The notes under the pieces: generated by a model
The model's input: only the letters and a program-made list of their open reading frames with translations
The model's database searches: none
What the model was told of the DNA's origin: nothing
Made by a program: the position numbers and the translations under genes
Shown here: positions 42,713-51,555 of the stretch, piece by piece
How the letters are laid out: the number at the start of each line of letters is the position of its first letter
Position numbering within the stretch: the stretch's first letter is position 1
Assembly (NCBI GenBank): GCA_025057795.1
Contig: JANXEP010000068.1
Coordinates: 1-64,000, forward strand
From: Candidatus Bathyarchaeota archaeon
GTDB taxonomy: Archaea; Thermoproteota; Bathyarchaeia; Bathyarchaeales; UBA233
Reading direction: 5' to 3'
DNA length: 64,000 bases

Positions 42713-43234
42713 ATGGATGTTTTAGAGGCTATTAAAGGGAGGAGAAGTATAAGGGCTTTCAGAGAAAGTGATGTTCCAACCGAAACTGTTGAAAGATTGG
42801 TTGATATGGCAAGATGGGCGCCTTCAGCTGGAAACATTCAACCATGGGAATTCATAATCGTCAGAAGGCCGGAAATAAAGCGAAAGCTGGCTGAAGCAGC
42901 CCTGGGACAGTCGTTTATTGAAGAGGCTCCCGTGGTGATTGTTGTATGCGCCGATGAAAACCGTTCAGCTCAAGGCTACGGCATGCGCGGTAAAACCCTA
43001 TACTGCATACAGGATACGGCTGCGGCTGCGCAGAACATTCATCTAGCCGCCTACTCCATGGGTTTAGGCACATGCTGGGTTGGCGCCTTCATGGAAGATG
43101 AAGTTAAAAAGATTTTAAAGCTTCCAGCAGGAATAAGACCCGTAGCCATAATCCCTGTGGGATATCCTGCTGAAAGTCCTTTGCCTACCATCAGAAGGCC
43201 TCTAAGGCAGATAGTTCACTACGAGACTTTTTAA
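42713..43234 (+). CDS. Nitroreductase family protein
   Basis: This 173-residue FMN-dependent oxidoreductase has the N-terminal RRSIRAF motif, WAPSAGNIQPWEFIIV, and GLGTCWVGAFMEDEVKK. ATG 42713 follows GGTGGGAAG. A GTG at 42698 with no ribosome-binding site is rejected. It probably reduces a nitro compound, quinone or flavin; the substrate is unknown. The gap to the ligase gene is 60 bases. Confidence 0.9.
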   Translation: MDVLEAIKGRRSIRAFRESDVPTETVERLVDMARWAPSAGNIQPWEFIIVRRPEIKRKLAEAALGQSFIEEAPVVIVVCADENRSAQGYGMRGKTLYCIQDTAAAAQNIHLAAYSMGLGTCWVGAFMEDEVKKILKLPAGIRPVAIIPVGYPAESPLPTIRRPLRQIVHYETF

Positions 43235-43294
43235 AGAGCTGAAACATCATGCAGATGCTTTAAGCTTAATATATCGCGGCTCTTTTCCTAATCA

Positions 43295-45073
43295 ATGGGG
43301 AAACTGGTTTTGCTTTACTCCGAAATTGCCGACGCTTACGAAAAAATTGAAGCTACCACAAAAAGGCTGGAGATGACTGACCTACTAGTCGAACTACTCA
43401 AAAAAACCCCTAAGGAAATAATCGACAAAGTTGTATATTTAACTCAAGGCAAGCTTTATCCGGACTTTGTTAAGCTCGAGATAGGGGTGGCGGAAAGACT
43501 CGCCATAAAAGCTCTTGCGCGGGCCTCTGGGCGTAGAGAAAACGAAGTTGAAGAGGACATGAAGGAAAGCGGAGACATCGGTGAAACAGCTCAAAAATTT
43601 ATAGCTCAAAAGAGGCAGGTAACCTTTTTCCAGAAACCCCTAACCGTTCAAAGGGTATATGAAACCTTTGATAAAATGGCCAGGGCCTCCGGTTCAGGGG
43701 CCGTTGACACTAAAATCTCGCTTTTAGCTGGACTTTTAGCAGATGCTAAGCCGAAAGAGGCAAAATACATTATGCGAACCGTCACTGGAAATCTGCGCTT
43801 AGGCATAGCTGACATGACGGTGCTTGATGCTTTGGCTATAGCTTACGGCGGCGGAAAAGAAGCCCGGGAGCTTATAGAAAGAGCTTACAACATTTCCTCA
43901 GATCTTGGGAGAGTGGCAAAAGTTGTCGCTGAAGAAGGGCTTGGCGGAATAAAAAATTTCCAAGTTATTGTCGGAGAACCCATAAGGCCCATGCTTGCCG
44001 AGAGGCTTTCAACCCCCGAAGAAATCCTTGAAAAACTTGGGGGAAAGTGCATAGCCGAATACAAATATGACGGCGAGAGGATTCAAGCCCACAAGAAAGG
44101 CGACGAAATCATGCTCTTCTCTAGGCGCCTAGAAAATATTTCAGATCAGTACCCAGACGCGGTTGAATTGCTTAGAAGGCATGTGATGGCAAAAGACGCC
44201 ATTCTGGAGGCTGAATGTGTCGCCATAGACCCAGACACGGGCGAAATGCGGCCTTTTCAGGAGCTTATGCATAGAAGGCGCAAGTACGGAATTGAAAAGG
44301 CTATGGAGGAATACCCTGTTTCACTTTTTATGTTTGACGCGCTTTACGTTGACGGGGAGGACTTAACCCTTAAACCCTACCCTATTAGGCGAAAGGCCCT
44401 TAAAAGAATAATTAAGGAGGATGAGAGGGTTAAAATCGCTAGGTATATAATAACAGACAATGTTAAGGATCTTGAAAACTTCTTTCTCCAAGCCATAAAT
44501 GATGGATGCGAAGGTTTGGTATGCAAGTCTGTTGCGGAAGATTCTGTTTACCAAGCTGGAGCCAGAGGATGGCTTTGGATAAAATACAAACGGGACTATA
44601 AGAGCGAGATGACAGACACCGTAGACCTTGTTGTGGTTGGCGCTTTTTACGGGAGAGGCAAAAGGGCTGGAACTTATGGCGCCTTACTTTTAGCAGCCTA
44701 CAACCCCGCCAGCGACACTTTCGAAACTGTCACAAAATGCGGCACTGGGTTTACGGACGAGGACTTGGCGAAACTTCCAGAGATGATGAAAAGACACGTG
44801 TTATCCCGCAAGCATCCGAGAGTGAACTCTATTATTGAGGCGGATGTCTGGTTCGAGCCTGTCGTAGTTATTGAAGTTTTGGGAGCTGAAATCACCCTAA
44901 GCCCCATTCACACATGTGCCATGGATGTCATTCGAAAGGGAAGCGGACTAGCCATAAGGTTTCCACGCTTCACGGGAAACTATAGACCCGACAAAGCAGC
45001 TGAAGATGCAACAACCATAAATGAAATTGTTGAAATGTATAATAGGCAACTTAAGAAGATTGCTGAGAGCTAG
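43295..45073 (+). CDS. lig: ATP-dependent DNA ligase (copy 2)
   Basis: This 592-residue ligase is the more typical replicative archaeal form. Motif I is AEYKYDGERIQAHKK with K257 as the nucleotidyl lysine, motif IIIa-like PVSLFMFDALYVDGEDL, and a C-terminal OB domain from about residue 430. It overlaps the next gene, on the opposite strand, by 4 bases at the stop. Together with copy 1 at 2313-4016 it makes two ligases in 43 kb. Confidence 0.96.
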   Translation: MGKLVLLYSEIADAYEKIEATTKRLEMTDLLVELLKKTPKEIIDKVVYLTQGKLYPDFVKLEIGVAERLAIKALARASGRRENEVEEDMKESGDIGETAQKFIAQKRQVTFFQKPLTVQRVYETFDKMARASGSGAVDTKISLLAGLLADAKPKEAKYIMRTVTGNLRLGIADMTVLDALAIAYGGGKEARELIERAYNISSDLGRVAKVVAEEGLGGIKNFQVIVGEPIRPMLAERLSTPEEILEKLGGKCIAEYKYDGERIQAHKKGDEIMLFSRRLENISDQYPDAVELLRRHVMAKDAILEAECVAIDPDTGEMRPFQELMHRRRKYGIEKAMEEYPVSLFMFDALYVDGEDLTLKPYPIRRKALKRIIKEDERVKIARYIITDNVKDLENFFLQAINDGCEGLVCKSVAEDSVYQAGARGWLWIKYKRDYKSEMTDTVDLVVVGAFYGRGKRAGTYGALLLAAYNPASDTFETVTKCGTGFTDEDLAKLPEMMKRHVLSRKHPRVNSIIEADVWFEPVVVIEVLGAEITLSPIHTCAMDVIRKGSGLAIRFPRFTGNYRPDKAAEDATTINEIVEMYNRQLKKIAES

Positions 45074-45405
45074 ACAGTAACTTCAGAAGTTGTTAACTGT
45101 TTTAGGCGAGTTGAAACAATTTTATATAAATGGCTGCGAAGGGGTTCCCCTATGAGGTTTAACGCGTACAGTTTCTTAATTTCTTCAGCCAGCACCTCGT
45201 CATGCAGAACCTCGATAAACCATTTCTCAAAGTCTTTACGATAAAAATGGAACTCTAAAGATTTCACGTCAACCTCGTTTATCTTTTCCATAAACTCCGA
45301 TAATGAAGATGCACTCTTGCCAGTGTAGTTTCCAATGGATGTAAAAAAGTAGAAGGCCTTCTCCCTTGGAACCTTGCCCGTTCCCAGCTTGGCTTCTTTA
45401 TTCAT
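45070..45405 (-). CDS. DUF5752-like archaeal protein, 111 aa
   Basis: The sequence FYFFTSIGNYTGKSASSLSE and DVKSLEFHFYRKDFEKWF resembles the DUF5752 family of small archaeal proteins of unknown function. It overlaps the Lrp-type regulator gene by 4 bases, so the two are co-translated, and probably act in one response. Confidence 0.7.
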   Translation of the reverse strand: MNKEAKLGTGKVPREKAFYFFTSIGNYTGKSASSLSEFMEKINEVDVKSLEFHFYRKDFEKWFIEVLHDEVLAEEIKKLYALNLIGEPLRSHLYKIVSTRLKQLTTSEVTV

Positions 45406-45932
45406 ACTTTGTTCCTTCTTTCATCATCTTTTGCGGTGGTTACCTTTTGAGAATTGTTGATTAAGAGGGGGGGAGTTTCCTTGAACTTTTTAGTCACTAT
45501 TGATGTGCGAATCCTCAAAACCCCAGCGAGAGGCGCAATTTGGTTTGCAATGAATTCATGGAGGCTTTCTTGGCTTTCCGCAACAACTTTTGCTATAATC
45601 TGAAGTTCCTCGGAAAGAGAGGTGTAAACTTCAAGGACTTGAAGGCATTCACATAGCTTTTCTGCGACTTTCTCGCTTTCTTTAGGGTCTGTGTAGATAG
45701 TCATTAGGGCAATTACGTTCTTAGCGCCAGCCTTTTCAGAGTCGATTAAAGCCGTATACTTTTTTATAACTCCGTATTCCTCCATCCTTTTAATCCTGTC
45801 ATAAACCGTAGAGTGAGCTATCCCTAAACGCTTGCCTATCTTCGTGTAGGTTTGCCTAGCGTCCTCCTGCAAAGCCTCCAAAATTTTCAAGTCTATCGAG
45901 TCCAAACTGAGGCTGTTGTTTTTAATTTTCAA
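45402..45932 (-). CDS. Lrp/AsnC-family transcriptional regulator
   Basis: This 176-residue protein has the N-terminal HTH (LDSIDLKILEALQEDARQTY, then KRLGIAHSTVYDRIKRMEEY) and a C-terminal RAM/ACT-like domain (about 75-150). The last 25 residues are a polar tail. The upstream intergenic region holds four GTAGA/TCTAC half-sites (see below), likely its own operator. ATG 45932 is the first start in the frame. Confidence 0.9.
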   Translation of the reverse strand: MKIKNNSLSLDSIDLKILEALQEDARQTYTKIGKRLGIAHSTVYDRIKRMEEYGVIKKYTALIDSEKAGAKNVIALMTIYTDPKESEKVAEKLCECLQVLEVYTSLSEELQIIAKVVAESQESLHEFIANQIAPLAGVLRIRTSIVTKKFKETPPLLINNSQKVTTAKDDERRNKV

Positions 45933-46273
45933 GCGCCAAACCTTCTGCGCCTTTATTTATAAATATGGTTTGCAGATTTATTGTTTATTGTCGGAAAAAT
46001 GTAGAAAAACTAATTTAATTTTCGGAAATATGTTCTTTTCTTTGGCACTATAATTGCAACAGCCTAGTTTTTCGCTGGTGCTGAACGATGATGCTTCAAA
46101 TTATTTTCGATGTTAATCCTTTGGAATTTTGTAGACAAACCCGCTTTTTATCTACAAACTTTCAATTTTCTTAACTCTATTTCTACATTTTTGCGAATAA
46201 ACTGACAATTAAGTTTAAATTTGCGGCATAGAACACTTTTCTAGAAGATTCTAATAAGGATTTGTGGGTGTAA
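45933..46273. promoter_or_regulatory. Intergenic region with inverted half-sites upstream of the Lrp gene
   Basis: No gene is seen in this 341-base region between two divergently read genes. AAAAATGTAGAAA at 45995-46007 has its exact inverse TTTCTACATTTTT at 46180-46192. Between them TTTGTAGA at 46128-46135 is matched by TCTACAAA at 46151-46158. The four half-sites share GTAGA/TCTAC, which suggests co-operative binding by the Lrp-like octamer. Confidence 0.5.
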
Positions 46274-46762
46274 ATGAGAACACATGAGGTTTGGGAAATT
46301 TTAAGGAAATTTAAAGAGTCATGCAAATCCCGCGGTTGGAAAACTTCCGAAAACGAGGACTGGATTGAAATTAAAGACGAATATCACAATTTTCTATTAA
46401 CAAGAAACATTCACCCCTCATCCTTTAAAATCATAGCCGCTAACAGAAAATGCATAGTTCGCGATGGTTTATTTTATCGCGTGGTTGAAGCAGCCTACAC
46501 TGCATGGTTGTTCTCCGAAACCCCTCCTGAAGAACTGGCAAATTTAATTTTTGAGAGCACAGACTTTTCAAAAAGGATAGCCATGTACGATTTAAGCCCT
46601 CTCTTGAAAGGGAAAAATGTATGTGTAAAACTAAACCACACGAACAGCTTAGTTTTCAACGAATTTGAAAACTTCTTAAGAAGGGAGTTAAAGGTTAAGC
46701 TAAAACCTTACCATGTTCGCAGATCAAACCCTAGAACAGCGTTCCTGCAGAGTCCAGCCTGA
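46274..46762 (+). CDS. Hypothetical protein, 162 aa
   Basis: A soluble alpha/beta protein without a domain I recognise. It begins MRTHEVWEILRKFKESC, with several Cys residues and a middle helix AAYTAWLFSETPPEELANLI. ATG 46274 sits downstream of the half-site cluster, so it may be controlled by the Lrp-like regulator. A real gene by length and start context; function unknown. Confidence 0.65.
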   Translation: MRTHEVWEILRKFKESCKSRGWKTSENEDWIEIKDEYHNFLLTRNIHPSSFKIIAANRKCIVRDGLFYRVVEAAYTAWLFSETPPEELANLIFESTDFSKRIAMYDLSPLLKGKNVCVKLNHTNSLVFNEFENFLRRELKVKLKPYHVRRSNPRTAFLQSPA

Positions 46763-46824
46763 AACAATTTTAAAGTCGAAGTCTTGATAAATATAGAACC
46801 GTACTATAGTTTATTGTGAAGTTT

Positions 46825-47406
46825 ATGTCTGACGAAAGCGAGGAAATTAAAAAGTTAATGTCGTTTAAGAAGAGGCTTGAAAAAAGAATTGAAGAGCTGC
46901 AATCTGAACTGAAGGAATTACAGGAATCGTTAGAAGTTATTAACTCCATTCTCTTGTCGAGGGGGTTTAAACGTGCAGAAATTGTTAAAACGCCCTCAAC
47001 TACGGAACTTTTAACGCCAAAAATGGAGGCTGCTGTTCCCCCAGCAGAGGAATTCAAGGAAATCATACCCCTGAACACGGTTACAGGGGAAAACCTCGCA
47101 AAAATCTACGTTGGAGAAAAATCTCTAAAAGTAGTTTTAGACAAAAGTAAAAATTTCAATGTTAACACGCCCCCATTCAACCAGTTCCTCATAGAAAGGG
47201 TTTTGGCAAAAATGCAGGAAAAAGACAGCGAACTAGCCAAAGCTGGAAAGTTGAAGCCGGAAGAAATTTTCTCTTACAACATTGTCAGAGAAGGTGACTT
47301 TGTACGCGAAATACATGTCAGAAACTTTGATGCTGAACGTCTAAAAGAGCTTAAGTCTAGCCTAAGGTGGACTTTAGAAAAAATGTATGAAAAAATGAAG
47401 ACATAG
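46825..47406 (+). CDS. Coiled-coil protein of unknown function, about 193 aa
   Basis: Residues about 1-45 form a strong coiled coil (SFKKRLEKRIEELQSELKEL). A globular part follows, with LNTVTGENLAKIYVGEKSL and VNTPPFNQFLIERVLAKMQE, then a final helix. It starts at ATG 46825 with GTGAAG upstream; a GTG at 46816 is the alternative. This resembles conserved archaeal coiled-coil proteins of unknown role, and I cannot name the family. Confidence 0.65.
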   Translation: MSDESEEIKKLMSFKKRLEKRIEELQSELKELQESLEVINSILLSRGFKRAEIVKTPSTTELLTPKMEAAVPPAEEFKEIIPLNTVTGENLAKIYVGEKSLKVVLDKSKNFNVNTPPFNQFLIERVLAKMQEKDSELAKAGKLKPEEIFSYNIVREGDFVREIHVRNFDAERLKELKSSLRWTLEKMYEKMKT

Positions 47407-47435
47407 AATATCCTAAAGGTATTAAAGCTTGCAAT

Positions 47436-47564
47436 TTATGGGAAAACTTTCTTTAAAAGCTCAATTATAGCATTCAGCTGGCCCGTATATAGGCCGACAG
47501 CCACGAAGGAAACGCCTAGAAGGAGGAGCAAAGCGCCTACAACTCTGCGTTCTGAAATATCCAT
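47436..47564 (-). CDS. Small single-span membrane protein, 42 aa
   Basis: ATG 47564 begins 5 bases after the thioredoxin stop codon, with GTGACC upstream. MDISERRVVGALLLLLGVSF then VAVGLYTGQLNAII shows one membrane helix and a short basic tail. It looks like part of the thioredoxin transcript. Function unknown. Confidence 0.55.
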   Translation of the reverse strand: MDISERRVVGALLLLLGVSFVAVGLYTGQLNAIIELLKKVFP

Positions 47565-47569
47565 AAAGG

Positions 47570-48004
47570 TCACTTCAAATGCCTTTTAAGGCGAGATTCA
47601 ATCTGGCTTTTTGGAACATAACCTACTATTCTTTCAACTTCCACGCCGTTTTTCATTAATATAAGGGTGGGTATGCTGAAAACATTAAACTTGCTCGCAG
47701 TGGCAGGGTTTTCATCCACGTCAAGTTTTCCAACTAAGACCTTTCCACTGTACTCTTTTGCCAAATCTTCAATTACGGGTGCCAACATTCTGCATGGCAT
47801 GCACCATTCTGCCCAAAAATCCACCAAAACAAGCTGATTTTTACTAACTACTTCGTTAAAGTTTGAATCTGTAACATGTACAACTTTTGCATCCACAGGC
47901 TGCTTTTCCTCCAGTTCTTTTAGAAGTTCTTTCAACTTCTTTTCTTTAATGTGCTCCAACTCTTTATCTTTTTCTAGCATATTATTGTTTTCATGGCTAC
48001 CCAT
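47570..48004 (-). CDS. trxA: Thioredoxin with N-terminal charged extension
   Basis: This 144-residue protein has the WCMPCR active site, [10 protein letters not shown], and the cis-proline [10 protein letters not shown]. The first 40 residues are a charged helix ([20 protein letters not shown]) not found in plain thioredoxin. It probably acts in the cytoplasm as a thiol-disulfide reductant, with a helix that may anchor it to a partner. Confidence 0.93.
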   Translation of the reverse strand: MGSHENNNMLEKDKELEHIKEKKLKELLKELEEKQPVDAKVVHVTDSNFNEVVSKNQLVLVDFWAEWCMPCRMLAPVIEDLAKEYSGKVLVGKLDVDENPATASKFNVFSIPTLILMKNGVEVERIVGYVPKSQIESRLKRHLK

Positions 48005-48137
48005 AGCTTTCTCTCAAATCAAGTCCACACAAGAGCTTTAAATTTCTATTGGCGTCTTCACTAAGGCTTTCAAAATCACATTTGAGCCTTACATAAAGAC
48101 TTTATTACGAAACATCCAATTTAGTGTGGGGGTGGGT

Positions 48138-48545
48138 ATGGCGAAAATTGTGAGGGTGAGCGTGACTTTTCCAACGGAGTTATTGAAGGACTTTGATGAA
48201 GTTATCCAAAAAATTGGATATGAAAACCGCTCCAAGGCGGTTCAAGACGCCGTAAGGCTTTTCATCTCGGAGCGAAAGTGGCTTCAGGAAGAAAAGGGAA
48301 TGCAGGCTGGAGTTTTGATGTTACTTTATGACCATGAAGTTAGGGGGTTAGAAGACATGCTTACGGATGTACAGCACCATTATGCCAACATAATCTCCTC
48401 AACAATGCATATACACCTAACGGAAAGGGACTGCCTAGAAGCCATAGCTGTGAAGGGCAACGCGGAGGATATCCGAAGGCTGAGCGACGAACTATCATCC
48501 AAACGAGGGGTAAAAATCCTCAAAACAATGATTATTTCCCTTTAA
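48138..48545 (+). CDS. nikR: Nickel-responsive regulator NikR
   Basis: Ribbon-helix-helix DNA-binding N-terminus (VRVSVTFPTELLKDFDEVIQ, GYENRSKAVQDAVRL) and a C-terminal metal-binding domain. The nickel ligands are visible as the His of QHHYANII, the HIH of MHIHLTERDCLE and the Cys after it (DCLE). The protein represses nickel uptake genes when nickel is plentiful. ATG 48138 follows GGGGGTG; a GTG at 48126 is the alternative. No nickel transporter gene is nearby. Confidence 0.93.
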   Translation: MAKIVRVSVTFPTELLKDFDEVIQKIGYENRSKAVQDAVRLFISERKWLQEEKGMQAGVLMLLYDHEVRGLEDMLTDVQHHYANIISSTMHIHLTERDCLEAIAVKGNAEDIRRLSDELSSKRGVKILKTMIISL

Positions 48546-48555
48546 ACCTTCTCCA

Positions 48556-49467
48556 TCAACGTTTAATCTCAAACATTTTTTCCAATGCTTTGCGAGCTCT
48601 GCTGGCTATGGGTTCTGGAACTTTAACCACGTGCTTTTCATCTTTTAGGGATATGTAAATCCTCTCAAGAGTGTTTAATTTCATGTTCGGACACACGGCT
48701 CCCTCATAGGCTAAGATAAACTGCTTCCCGGGGTTTTCCTTCTTTAAGCGGTGAATGAGGCCCTCCTCGGTTGCCACAATAAACGTTTTTGCCGCGCTTT
48801 CCTTTGCATACTTGCACATTTGGGAAGTACTACCGATGAAGTCAGCTACTTTTCGCATTTCAGCAGTGCATTCCGGGTGAACCATCGCGATAGCCTCAGG
48901 AAACTGTACCTTAAGGGCGTGCACGTCCTCTGGATGGAAGAGCAGGTGGGTTGGGCAGAAACCCCGCTCGGGAATTGGAATAATTGTTTTGCCAGTTTTT
49001 TCCTGAACATATTCCGCAAGGTTGTGGTCCGGCCCGAAAAGCACGGTTTCAGCGTTTATAGACTCTATAACCTCCACGGCGTTCGCCGAGGTACAGCATA
49101 TGTCACAGTAGGCCTTGGCTGAGGCTAAAGTGTTAACGTATAATACGAGGGGTAAAAGTGGATAGAGAGCTCGCCACCGTTTAATCTCGTCAACAGTTAG
49201 CATTTGAGCCATGGGGCAGCGCGCCCCTGTAGAGGGCAGCAAAACCTTTTTGTCGGGATTCAGAATAGCCGCGGACTCTGCCATAAAATCTACAGCTGCA
49301 AAAACTATGATTTCCGCATCTTTTTCATCCATGGCTTTTCTGCTTAGCTCTATGCTGTCGCCCACATAGTCTGCGATATCTTGAACCTCAGGCCTCTGAT
49401 AGTTATGGGCTAAAATCACAGCTTTCTTTTCCTTTTTAAGGTTTAGGATCTTATCGGCAAGCTCCAT
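48556..49467 (-). CDS. nadA: Quinolinate synthase NadA
   Basis: Makes quinolinate from iminoaspartate and dihydroxyacetone phosphate in NAD synthesis. The 303-residue protein has the 4Fe-4S cysteines in AYCDICC, HPECTAEMR and AVCPNMKLN, and the NYQRPEVQDIADYVGDS N-terminal motif. nadB and nadC are not adjacent. It converges with nikR. Confidence 0.95.
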   Translation of the reverse strand: MELADKILNLKKEKKAVILAHNYQRPEVQDIADYVGDSIELSRKAMDEKDAEIIVFAAVDFMAESAAILNPDKKVLLPSTGARCPMAQMLTVDEIKRWRALYPLLPLVLYVNTLASAKAYCDICCTSANAVEVIESINAETVLFGPDHNLAEYVQEKTGKTIIPIPERGFCPTHLLFHPEDVHALKVQFPEAIAMVHPECTAEMRKVADFIGSTSQMCKYAKESAAKTFIVATEEGLIHRLKKENPGKQFILAYEGAVCPNMKLNTLERIYISLKDEKHVVKVPEPIASRARKALEKMFEIKR

Positions 49468-49524
49468 TCAATTCGCCCTTATCCTTCATTAAGGAGTCTC
49501 AAGAAGACACGGAGAGATATATTC

Positions 49525-49559
49525 CTTTGCCAGGAAGCCCCTTTAAGGATACGGCAAAG
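49525..49559. promoter_or_regulatory. Inverted repeat upstream of nadA
   Basis: CTTTGCC at 49525-49531 is matched by GGCAAAG at 49553-49559, separated by 21 bases. It lies 58 bases upstream of the nadA start codon, so an operator or a 5' leader hairpin of nadA are both possible. Confidence 0.3.
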
Positions 49560-49605
49560 ATGCATGACGCTCTAGCCGTTGCTACTTCCGGTAACGTTTG
49601 GATAA

Positions 49606-49614
49606 TTTATATAT
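49606..49614 (+). promoter_or_regulatory. TATA box of the coiled-coil gene at 49654
   Basis: TTTATATAT at 49606-49614 lies 40 bases before the TTG start. In archaea that places transcription start near 49636. Confidence 0.4.
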
Positions 49615-49653
49615 CTAATAAAGGGCTTAAATGAAGAATGAGAGGGGACACTT

Positions 49654-50355
49654 TTGCCGTTTGATGAACCCCTAACCTTCGTGTTAATAATTGTAGGGGT
49701 TATTATCGTTTGTTCTGTTATTGTTTATGCTATGAAAAAGAAAACCGTAAGGGAAGAGAAAACTGTGGAGGAGAGGAGGGAAATAGAACCGAGAAGTTTA
49801 CCCTTTAAGATCGTGAAAACGATTTCTGAGGAAGACGCTAAGAGGGCTAAGGAAGAGCTTAGAATTTTGGATTTGGAGAGGGAAATTTTAAGCGACGCCA
49901 TTAGGAAGCTTTACGAGGCGCACGCCCAAGGCAAAATAACAGAAGAGGAAAGAGAAAGGCTTGCCCAAACCTACAAGGCTAGGATGATGAACGTTAAGGA
50001 AGCCATTGAAAAAGACGAGTCCCTCGTAGCCTTACACGAGCTTGAAGTCATGCAGGAAGATTTAATAAAACTTTTTAGCGAACGTTTCGACGAAATAAGC
50101 ACTAAAATAGAAGAATTACGCTCGAAAGTTGAAGCCAAACCATTAAAAGAAATAACAATTTCGGCGCCAAAGTCTGTGCCAACAGTTGAGGAGAAAGAGG
50201 AAAAGGCGGTTCCTGAAGAAAAAGCAGTAAAGAAGAGGAGAAAACCTCAAGCTAAGCCCGGTCCGCTAAGTGAAGCGGAGAAGCGCATAGAGGAGATTAG
50301 GGCTGAGGTGGAAAAGGTTTTAGAGAGATTGGGGCAGATGGAAATTGAAACGTGA
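49654..50355 (+). CDS. Membrane-anchored coiled-coil protein, 233 aa
   Basis: An N-terminal membrane helix (about 9-26, FVLIIVGVIIVCSVIVYAM), then a long charged helical region (about 40-165, with EEERERLAQTYKARM) and an acidic, lysine-rich linker (PTVEEKEEKAVPEEKAVKKR), then a last helix. It starts at TTG 49654 after GAGAGGGG. It overlaps rpiA by 11 bases. The role is unknown; it looks like a structural or scaffold protein. Confidence 0.7.
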   Translation: MPFDEPLTFVLIIVGVIIVCSVIVYAMKKKTVREEKTVEERREIEPRSLPFKIVKTISEEDAKRAKEELRILDLEREILSDAIRKLYEAHAQGKITEEERERLAQTYKARMMNVKEAIEKDESLVALHELEVMQEDLIKLFSERFDEISTKIEELRSKVEAKPLKEITISAPKSVPTVEEKEEKAVPEEKAVKKRRKPQAKPGPLSEAEKRIEEIRAEVEKVLERLGQMEIET

Positions 50356-51055
50356 AAGTGAATGGGTTGAAAAAGCGAAAAGGAACGCAGCCTTAGAAGC
50401 GGTTAAACATGTTAAAGATGGTTTTGTGATAGGTTTGGGAAGTGGAAGCACAGTTGCCTACGCTGCAGAAGAAATTGGTAAAAGGATAAAACTTGAAAGT
50501 TTATGCGTTAAGGTTGTTCCAACATCTTACCAAGCATTTATGTTGGCGGTTAAACATGGCATTCCAACTACAACGCTTGATGAAAACCCAAAAATAGACC
50601 TGACAATAGACGGCGCAGACCAAATTGACGAAAAACTTAACCTGATCAAGGGCATGGGAGGCGCCTTAACCAGAGAAAAAATAGTTGCCCACGCATCCAA
50701 AAGCCTCATAATAATTGCTGACGAGAGGAAAAAAGCAAAAACTCTTGGAGAAAACGGACAGCCAGTCCCGGTTGAAGTTTTACCCTTCGCCGCGCATCCA
50801 ATAACGCTCAAAATAAGGGAGTTAGGTGGAAAACCCCAAATAAGAGAGGGCGCGGGAAAAGTTGGTCCAGTTATAACAGACAACGGCAACTTCATAATTG
50901 ATGTAAACTTTGGACTCATAGAAAACCCAGCTGAGCTAGAAAGGAGATTAAGGACAATTCCAGGGGTGGTTGAAACAGGACTTTTTGTGGGCTTGGCAGA
51001 TGTTGTTTATTTAGGAAAAAATAGTGGTGTTGAAAAGCTGGAGCGAAGAAAATAA
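50345..51055 (+). CDS. rpiA: Ribose-5-phosphate isomerase A
   Basis: Interconverts ribose-5-phosphate and ribulose-5-phosphate. The 236-residue protein has VIGLGSGSTVAYAAEEIG, then LTIDGADQIDEKLNLIKGMG with the catalytic Asp, and GGALTREKIVAHASK. It starts at TTG 50345, overlapping the upstream coiled-coil gene by 11 bases. Confidence 0.96.
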   Translation: MKRESEWVEKAKRNAALEAVKHVKDGFVIGLGSGSTVAYAAEEIGKRIKLESLCVKVVPTSYQAFMLAVKHGIPTTTLDENPKIDLTIDGADQIDEKLNLIKGMGGALTREKIVAHASKSLIIIADERKKAKTLGENGQPVPVEVLPFAAHPITLKIRELGGKPQIREGAGKVGPVITDNGNFIIDVNFGLIENPAELERRLRTIPGVVETGLFVGLADVVYLGKNSGVEKLERRK

Positions 51056-51064
51056 CGGTTTAAA

Positions 51065-51136
51065 TTAGGCGCTTTTAGGCTTTCTTTTGAACATTTCCTT
51101 GAGTTTTCCAAAGAACTTCGCCATCTTCTCAGACAT
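51065..51136 (-). CDS. Possible 23-aa basic peptide
   Basis: ATG 51136 after GGTGA gives MSEKMAKFFGKLKEMFKRK and then PKSA, an amphipathic basic helix. Its promoter region holds the palindrome 51156-51171 and an AT-rich stretch. It is too short to be sure of. A small membrane-surface or regulatory peptide is possible. Confidence 0.35.
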   Translation of the reverse strand: MSEKMAKFFGKLKEMFKRKPKSA

Positions 51137-51155
51137 GTCTTTTCACCGTTTGATA

Positions 51156-51171
51156 TTTTGATATATCAAAA
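51156..51171. promoter_or_regulatory. Perfect 16-bp palindrome
   Basis: TTTTGATATATCAAAA is its own reverse complement. It lies 20-35 bases upstream of the 23-residue frame and next to TTTAAATATT at 51173-51182, which could be the TATA box. Its half-site ATATCAAAA also occurs twice before the PadR gene (25423-25446). Confidence 0.45.
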
Positions 51172-51555
51172 TTTAAATATTTTGGAAATCGAAATATTAA
51201 ATACGCCGTCACCGTTTAAGGAACAAGAACAAAAAATAAAAGGGGGAAACCGGGGAAACAGCACTATCACCCTTCAAGCAGCCTGAAACAGGAGAAGGCG
51301 AAAATGGTTTCTGAAAACCATCCGTTTTCTCCACAACAAAGTTAGAGGGCATCATTCTCACAATTGGAAACATATAATCCTTTTTTCCACGAGCCATAAA
51401 ATTTTTAGTTTCCAAAGTTATTTAAGTAAAACTCTTTATTTATAATTCGTTTTACTAGCTCAAATTACTAATTCAAAAAAGATATACTGTTCTATTTATA
51501 ATATCGTAGTTTTGCCATAAATGGGTGGGGAGATATAGCATTCAAATTCTCCGAG
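51172..51555. other. Intergenic region without a convincing gene
   Basis: A/T-rich spacer of 384 bases. An open frame on the minus strand (51209-51415) has composition unlike its neighbours and no family pattern, so I do not call it. A short hairpin (ATGGTTT-CTGA-AAACCAT, near 51304-51321) is the only structure seen. Confidence 0.4.

Noticed and set aside
51209..51415. 68-codon minus-strand frame
   Set aside because: Ends in a hydrophobic run, has unusual composition and no family pattern; an AT-rich spacer is the better reading.
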